Source: DAOUMU01 sp034409055 (GTDB taxonomy: Bacteria; Chloroflexota; Anaerolineae; 4572-78; J111). From it: DNA of 64,000 bases. Below are positions 59,374 through 64,000 of this stretch, one piece after another (position 1 is the first letter of the stretch; each line of letters opens with the position of its first letter). Made by a program: the position numbers and the translations under genes. The notes under the pieces are model-generated. The model searched no databases, had not been told where the DNA came from, and saw only the letters and a program-made list of their open reading frames with translations. The stretch spans positions 3,160 to 67,159 of the forward strand of contig DAOUMU010000381.1 of assembly GCA_034409055.1 (NCBI GenBank). The letters are read 5' to 3'.

Positions 59374-60474
59374 ATGACTGAGCAAAATCATCAAAAACAA
59401 TTTTATAAGACAGTCGTGGCTATCGCGATCCTCATCTTAACCAGCCTTTTGGCCTGTGGGCAGGCTACGCCGTCAGTCAATGTTGAGGCCACAATTGCGG
59501 CCGGTATTGCTGCTACCCAGCAGGCGGAACAAGTCAATATGCAGGCCACCATTGACGCAGCAGTTTTAGCCACCCAGGCAGCCAAGCAATCGGCCTCAGA
59601 TCAATTGACAGAGGAGATATCAATTTCTGAACCAACCGTTACCCTGACCCCGACCCCGTTATCCGCATCTGTCCCGGACTCCGGACAAGTGAGAACCGTC
59701 ATCCTTAACGAAGTCAACGGGGCGATGACTGAAGACCTGGCCCTCTTAAAGTCCCTTTATGCGCCCAATGCAGTCATTATAGATCACAATGGCACTCCGG
59801 ACGACTCGAGCGATGACACCACCTGGCAGGGATGGGCCAATATCGAACGACGCTATTTAGAGTTCTTCTCGGCTGGACATTCCTCCTTAGAACTGGTTGA
59901 TTTATCAATTCAGGTCAATGGTGACCAGGCTACAGCCACGCATCAGGGCGCCATTTTGGACGGGACATTGTATGAAGATACAGGCATTTATACCCTGGAG
60001 AAATCAAATGAGCAGTGGTTGATTACGCGACTGGAGTACGGCCATAAAAAGTGGGATGAGAGCCAGGTTGCCAGAGATGATGGCCTCTACGTCCTGGAGA
60101 TTGGTAGCCAACATCGATATGAAGAACCCTGGGGCTGGGATAGAGGCGATCCCTGCGAGGCCTGGCGTACGGGCAACTTCGATGATACCAAGCCGAATTA
60201 TCGAGGCTTTAACGTGGAACTATTGCTGACCAACAATTCGCAGACCAAGATACCTGATGACTGGACGGTTAGTTTCACGACAGCCAATGGAAAATCAGTG
60301 CGGGCTTGTCATTACGGCTATGAAGGTGCCGGTCCTCCACCTGGAGCAACAAGTTCCGTCACCTTCTTTACCGTAGTCGAAAAAGAGGACTTTGTCCAAA
60401 AGATTACATTTAATCACGAAGGTCAAACCGTTCAACTTTGTCTTGACGGTAAGGGTGGCTGGTGGGGCTGTTGA
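59374..60474 (+). CDS. Lipoprotein with NTF2-like domain
   Basis: 366 residues. Signal with lipobox (ILTSLLACG, Cys about 28), an Ala/Gln/Thr-rich helix, a short tether, then an NTF2/SnoaL-like alpha+beta domain (about 110-225: YAPNAVIIDHNGTPDDSSDD, GWANIERRYLEFFSAGHSS, YTLEKSNEQWLITRLEYG). The last 130 residues are a separate beta domain with Cys pairs (GDPCEAWR, RACHYGY, QLCLDGK) reminiscent of a carbohydrate-binding module. Function is unknown. It sits between two paralogue genes with short gaps, probably one transcript. Confidence 0.7.
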   Translation: MTEQNHQKQFYKTVVAIAILILTSLLACGQATPSVNVEATIAAGIAATQQAEQVNMQATIDAAVLATQAAKQSASDQLTEEISISEPTVTLTPTPLSASVPDSGQVRTVILNEVNGAMTEDLALLKSLYAPNAVIIDHNGTPDDSSDDTTWQGWANIERRYLEFFSAGHSSLELVDLSIQVNGDQATATHQGAILDGTLYEDTGIYTLEKSNEQWLITRLEYGHKKWDESQVARDDGLYVLEIGSQHRYEEPWGWDRGDPCEAWRTGNFDDTKPNYRGFNVELLLTNNSQTKIPDDWTVSFTTANGKSVRACHYGYEGAGPPPGATSSVTFFTVVEKEDFVQKITFNHEGQTVQLCLDGKGGWWGC

Positions 60475-60498
60475 TGCAACGTGATGGAGAAGAGGAAA

Positions 60499-61584
60499 AT
60501 GGCCGAAACGAGGAAAAATAGCTCACTGGCCCAGGAATGGCGAGCAGAAACGTATCTACTGTGGTTTGTTTGGGGAGTGCTTCTGAGTTTGACCACAATC
60601 TGCTCGTTGGCTTTACTGGCCCTGCTCATTCCTTCTATCTTGTTGAACCTCTATTTAGGCTGGGAATTGTCGGGGGTCGAAATAACCATCAGCAGACCAA
60701 TGCCTATATCAGCCGAAGCAGTTATGCCGACACCAACCGGCCCGTTGGCCGTGATGAGGATAACGGCTTCTCCATCGGAGTTAGAACCAACCAGCACGCC
60801 TATGCCTGTAGCCACAGAATCGCCCTTGGAGGCACAAATAAATCTGTTAGCTGCGATAGCAACGGAGGCCACCCCATTAGAACCAATCAGCACCCCAACC
60901 CCCGGCCTAGAAGCTTCAATAGCCACATCAGCCAGTATGCGAGCCGCAGTAGCAACGGCCCCCAGCTCCGCTGCTGGGTCAAAAAACGCTTATACCCTCA
61001 TTCCCTTTGAGGGAGAACGCGGTAGCAAATCGGCCGCAGAAGACGCCGACCTAAACCTGAAATTAAGAGAACCCAGCTTGGTTGAAGCAGAGCTATCGCT
61101 TATCGATATGGGTGGCCCAGACCACTTTTATGCGCCGCAGTTATCCGGTCTCTTTGAACCTAACTTTGTGGCCGGATACGCTGTCCACACCTGGGATTGG
61201 ACTTGCAACTGCAAGGGACCTTCACTAAAGGATGTGGACATGGTCGGCATTGCGACCACCCCCGGTCAGCCTGTTTATATTCCCCGGAGACAGCAAGGTA
61301 TTTATCAGGGCCAGTATTACGCCTTGCTGCTTTACGCCTCAGAGAATAGCCTGACTTTTGAGTATGACCGAGATGGTACGGTAGCCACTGGATACACGGT
61401 TCATTATCAAGGTTTGCAAACTGATCCAAACTTACTGGCTTTGTACCGGCAGAGTCAAGGGAACGAATTGCCCGGTTTAACCCTCGATACACCTGTCGGA
61501 ATAACGACCGATGAACTCGTCGTGGCTGTTCGTGATCGAGGTGCGTTTATGGATGTACGCTCAAAGAAGTTTTGGAGGGATTGA
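60499..61584 (+). CDS. Single-pass surface protein, paralogue 3
   Basis: 361 residues from ATG 60499 (GGAG upstream; earlier ATG at 60484 or GTG at 60481 are possible). Same plan: transmembrane helix at about 20-46, LGWELSGVEITISRP, Pro/Thr tether, conserved C-terminal domain with LIPFEGERG, LREPSLVEAELSL, HTWDWTCNCKGPS, PVYIPRRQQGI, PGLTLDTPVGITTDE and VAVRDRGAFMDVR. Its stop overlaps the next start by one base. The three paralogues differ mostly in the tether, so the C-terminal domain is the functional part. Confidence 0.72.
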   Translation: MAETRKNSSLAQEWRAETYLLWFVWGVLLSLTTICSLALLALLIPSILLNLYLGWELSGVEITISRPMPISAEAVMPTPTGPLAVMRITASPSELEPTSTPMPVATESPLEAQINLLAAIATEATPLEPISTPTPGLEASIATSASMRAAVATAPSSAAGSKNAYTLIPFEGERGSKSAAEDADLNLKLREPSLVEAELSLIDMGGPDHFYAPQLSGLFEPNFVAGYAVHTWDWTCNCKGPSLKDVDMVGIATTPGQPVYIPRRQQGIYQGQYYALLLYASENSLTFEYDRDGTVATGYTVHYQGLQTDPNLLALYRQSQGNELPGLTLDTPVGITTDELVVAVRDRGAFMDVRSKKFWRD

Positions 61585-62825
61585 TGAACTTTTCTTGGAA
61601 CAGTACAATTGGCAAGTTGATTGTTGGTGGTTGTGGAACTCAGATTGGGTTACTATTCGGTTGTGGCAGTTTAGCTGCGGTACTTTTGCTTTGTTTCGTC
61701 TGTACCCTCTCTAATGTAGTCGGCATTGGCCTGGCGCAGGAGATGGCCAGACGGCCTCCCCCGGCCCCGGTCGAAGCAGCCTCTCCTGGTGGAGAGGTGG
61801 AATTGCTCCGTGAAGAAATGGAAGTGCTATTCAGAGAGGTAGAATTCCTACGGGCAAACGGATCAGCCATGCCAGAAACGCTAACGTCCTCTTCCAAACC
61901 CATTGTGATAGCTAACCAGGGCGGGGTAAACTTACGCAGTGGCCCCGGTGTTGATTATAATAAACTGGGCTTTTTGCCAATGGGAGGCCACCTGGAAATT
62001 GTTGGCCGCAATAGCGACTCAACTTGGTGGCTCGTGTCCACTCCCGGTGGTTTCGCCTGGGCATCCGATAGAGCCGTGACCGCCGTTAACGTTAATGACA
62101 GTATCCCTATCGTGACCATACCCGCTCTGCTGGTTCAGCCAGGCTCTGGCCCTTCATCGTCTGCTTTCCCAACCACCCTACCATCAACCGGACAACCCAC
62201 GCCAGAGGCGATGGTTCCTTCTGGAACACCGACCCCAGTTGCCAATGAAGCTCGTCGCTTTGTAGAAGATACGTTGGGCTATAAGGAAATTGGCAATTAC
62301 CTGCTGAAACCACCCGTCAGCGCCAGTTTTTCACCGCAAGGGGACCAGATTGCGATCACTGAAGGGATTAAACTCTACACAATCGCTGCCGACGGCTCTT
62401 CGAGTTATGTCTGGCTGGAAAACGATGAGACCCTTAACCTGGTTGGTGATACAGTTTGGTCGCCGGACGGCGAATATATTGCTTTTGTGGCTGATGCCAA
62501 CCCAAGTTGCAATACATGCCGGAAAGTTGGCCTTTTTCGACTGTCAGATAAATCGGTCACCTTTCTCAAGCCCCCCTCTGGCCTGGGTATCCATACCCCC
62601 CGTTGGACGGAAGATGGGCGACAATTATTGGTAAATGCTCACGTTGGTGAGCCAGCCGATGGCGTCACCTACGTTTACGATATATCATCGGGTCAGAGCC
62701 AGGTTGCTTCAGGTCGTTACGTTCTGAGCAGCAGCCACGAAGGTCAGAAATGGTTCCCCTGGCAACCGGGTAAAACCTGGCAAGCCGGTGTCTCCGAGCG
62801 ACCTGATAGCTACAATAGTAATTAA
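61584..62825 (+). CDS. Membrane-anchored SH3b and TolB-like beta-propeller protein
   Basis: 413 residues from ATG 61584, overlapping the previous stop, with GGAGGG upstream. Transmembrane helix at about 25-48, a short coiled coil (EVELLREEMEVLFREVEFLR), an SH3b domain (about 105-160: GGVNLRSGPGVDYNKLGFLP), a tether, and a C-terminal beta-propeller (about 230-413) with TolB-like blades (SASFSPQGDQIAITEG, DTVWSPDGEYIAFVAD, TPRWTEDGRQLLVNAH). SH3b domains bind cell-wall peptides; the propeller may bind a partner protein or carbohydrate. It is translationally coupled with paralogue 3. Confidence 0.8.
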   Translation: MNFSWNSTIGKLIVGGCGTQIGLLFGCGSLAAVLLLCFVCTLSNVVGIGLAQEMARRPPPAPVEAASPGGEVELLREEMEVLFREVEFLRANGSAMPETLTSSSKPIVIANQGGVNLRSGPGVDYNKLGFLPMGGHLEIVGRNSDSTWWLVSTPGGFAWASDRAVTAVNVNDSIPIVTIPALLVQPGSGPSSSAFPTTLPSTGQPTPEAMVPSGTPTPVANEARRFVEDTLGYKEIGNYLLKPPVSASFSPQGDQIAITEGIKLYTIAADGSSSYVWLENDETLNLVGDTVWSPDGEYIAFVADANPSCNTCRKVGLFRLSDKSVTFLKPPSGLGIHTPRWTEDGRQLLVNAHVGEPADGVTYVYDISSGQSQVASGRYVLSSSHEGQKWFPWQPGKTWQAGVSERPDSYNSN

Positions 62826-62865
62826 ACAGTTCACGTAGCGCACCTTCCCGGGAGCTGATTTTGGG

Positions 62866-62946
62866 GACTTGCCTCTGAACATAAGGCGATTCTGACCTAC
62901 AATTGAGCTTCTGGGAAGGTTTTGTTAGCGCACCATCATCTTGACC
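62866..62946 (+). promoter_or_regulatory. Upstream element shared with the gene at 56840, copy 2
   Basis: See the copy at 56746-56818: GACTTG, AAGGCGAT, CCTACAATTGAGCTTC, CACCATCATCTTGACC in the same order, ending 12 bases before the ATG at 62958. Confidence 0.5.
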
Positions 62947-62957
62947 TCTACAGTTTA

Positions 62958-63683
62958 ATGCCAAAAAAGTTTACCACACCACCCCCTACCTACCGCATTT
63001 ACTTCCTGCTCCTGCTCCTGCTAGCCTGTTCTAACGTACGGATTGAACTATACCCCTCTGTCCCCATCCCGACGGCTACGCCATGGCCCACATTTCCACC
63101 TCTTCCCACCTTCACCCCCAGGCCTATGCCCACGAGCACGGCTACGCCTGATCTGTCCTGCTTCCTGCCCGATTTGGCAGTGGGACAGCACATCTCCGCG
63201 GGCGGCAGTTACACCGAAATTGAAGCCTCTGCCTCTGGGCGAATGGTTTGCCATCTTGAGCGAGACTCGTGCGCTTATCATCGTCTGGTTGGTATTTTAG
63301 ACCCAACAATTGTCTTTAAGCGAGAGGAAGAACCGCCTTACGACACGGAAGACATTCTTATGCACCCGGCTGTGCTTCGCCCCCTCTCACGCCTGAACAA
63401 ACTGGTCCTCGCCGAATGGGATGGCGCCTTTCAGTTACGTATCACCGATACTTACGACTCGCTGCTAGAGCACGACCCGTCCCAAACAGAGACCAGTCGC
63501 AGATATTCTCTGCATTACGAAGGCCGGGCCATCGACCTGACTCTGTGGCCGATTGATAGAAGCCGGTACGGCCGTCTCTGTGCCCTGGCCCACTGTGCCG
63601 GTTTTGATTGGGTTCACAATGAAGGCACCCATTGCCACGCCTCGATTAACGCTGACAGCCTTTGTTCGCAATGCAGTGAATGA
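62958..63683 (+). CDS. Lipoprotein with Hedgehog-like (DD-peptidase superfamily) domain
   Basis: 241 residues from ATG 62958. Signal with lipobox LLAC (Cys24), a Pro/Thr tether to about 63, then a domain whose last 60 residues closely resemble the animal Hedgehog signalling domain: SLHYEGRAIDLTLWPIDRSR, then YGRLCALAHCAGFDWVHNEG and THCHASI. Predicted zinc ligands are His186, Asp193 and His227, with Glu222 in the place of the catalytic-like Glu. Hedgehog N-domains and M15/D-Ala-D-Ala peptidases share this fold, and bacterial Hedgehog-like proteins exist. A peptidoglycan-directed role is plausible. No autoprocessing Hint domain is present. Confidence 0.8.
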   Translation: MPKKFTTPPPTYRIYFLLLLLLACSNVRIELYPSVPIPTATPWPTFPPLPTFTPRPMPTSTATPDLSCFLPDLAVGQHISAGGSYTEIEASASGRMVCHLERDSCAYHRLVGILDPTIVFKREEEPPYDTEDILMHPAVLRPLSRLNKLVLAEWDGAFQLRITDTYDSLLEHDPSQTETSRRYSLHYEGRAIDLTLWPIDRSRYGRLCALAHCAGFDWVHNEGTHCHASINADSLCSQCSE

Positions 63684-63750
63684 ACGAGGACAAAACAGCC
63701 GATATCACAACCGGGGTTATCGTTATAGAGTGGCCGGAACGTCTATAAAA

Positions 63751-63794
63751 GTGATCTTTGTCACTTGACAGTAGTGACAAATGTCACTTATAAT
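63751..63794 (+). promoter_or_regulatory. Promoter with two GTGA-N6-TCAC operators
   Basis: TTGACA (63765-63770), 18-base spacer, TATAAT (63789-63794). GTGATCTTTGTCAC (63751-63764) ends where the -35 begins, and GTGACAAATGTCAC (63774-63787) fills the spacer. Both are GTGA-N6-TCAC, the core of CRP/FNR-family sites. The second would block polymerase, so the regulator probably represses from it. The gene controlled is beyond 64000. Confidence 0.6.
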
Positions 63795-64000
63795 TCGCCC
63801 TGGTAGTCTAAAATAAGTCAAGGTAACATTTTTAATTATTTTGGGACATTGTCCCCATAGTGCTAAAGGAGGGAAAACGGGCACAAATCGCAAAAGATGG
63901 TAAGAACAGGGTAATAAATAGGGCAACAAGGCAAAAAGACAAGATTTTAGGCCGAAAGCACCGAAATTTCTAAAGAAATAGGAAAGAATTAAGTCTTACC
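63795..64000 (+). other. Leader region running off the window
   Basis: About 200 bases downstream of the promoter; AAAGGAGGG at 63864 resembles a ribosome site but no start codon follows in range. I see no gene before the window ends. Confidence 0.4.

Noticed and set aside
60499..61584. Hedgehog-like domain in the three tethered paralogues because of HYQGLQTDPN/HYEGLQVDPN
   Set aside because: The His is not kept in the 58176 copy and the rest of the domain does not match; the resemblance is local.
63864..64000. A gene starting after AAAGGAGGG near the window end
   Set aside because: No start codon lies at usable distance; the only ATG gives five codons.

Overview
The window looks like a chromosomal segment of a Chloroflexota bacterium, probably of the Anaerolineae/Caldilineae kind. 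This is inferred from the whole: secreted and membrane proteins with long Pro/Thr-rich tethers, a subtilase ending in a YLPIIL-type tail, a substrate-binding protein with a Val/Glu-rich linker, ArsA-type ATPase pairs, and intergenic spaces packed with short palindromic repeats. No rRNA, tRNA or CRISPR array was recognised.

Layout. 1-998 is the N-terminal part of a minus-strand transmembrane sensor cut by the window edge. 1000-9300 is an accessory zone: palindrome-rich spacer, an ORF-less group II intron (about 2113-2659), an A+T-rich two-gene island (zinc-ribbon protein plus a HEPN-like protein, 2885-4826), an IS110-family transposase, remnants of a VapC toxin, a LysE exporter and an IS91-type transposase, and a HARE-HTH/pRiA4b-ORF3-like gene with a small membrane protein. 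9294-17619 is housekeeping: DNA glycosylase, tpiA, a membrane HExxH protein, bactofilin, hutH, cvpA and mutS2, the last carrying an in-frame palindromic element. 17785-25862 holds a secreted subtilase and a Tat-exported protein, then a sugar-catabolism-like block (sugar-phosphate isomerase, two Gfo/Idh/MocA dehydrogenases, ThuA), an MBL hydrolase and a 3-hydroxyisobutyrate-dehydrogenase-like enzyme.

26297-34359 contains a candidate small RNA, small orphan enzymes, a response-regulator/HisKA_2-type kinase pair, a membrane-anchored spermidine-synthase-like protein and the primary sigma factor. 35204-38022 has two Pro/Thr-rich tethered surface proteins and a Flp pilin. 38138-43032 is an unusual island: two ArsA-like ATPases, two paralogous small proteins with a conserved GDLLG-PILPPYYS core, two thioredoxin-fold proteins and two proteins of unknown function. 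It is followed by cstA. 45859-47758 is gatC-gatA. 47892-51156 is a second accessory patch with a DUF433/PIN-like toxin-antitoxin pair, a restriction-modification remnant, a nonsense-interrupted GNAT gene and a Nudix gene. 51156-54845 is a fatty-acid oxidation unit: acyl-CoA dehydrogenase with EtfA and EtfB.

55239-63683 is a secretome cluster. Three paralogous single-pass proteins share a conserved C-terminal domain and alternate with an orphan glycine-betaine-type binding protein, a lipoprotein and an SH3b/beta-propeller protein. The cluster ends in a lipoprotein whose C-terminus closely resembles the signalling domain of animal Hedgehog. The window closes with a strong promoter overlapped by two GTGA-N6-TCAC palindromes, driving something beyond the edge.

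The best candidates for something undescribed are the ArsA/thioredoxin/small-protein island, the Hedgehog-like lipoprotein with its duplicated upstream element, and the zinc-ribbon/HEPN island between a group II intron and an IS110 element.
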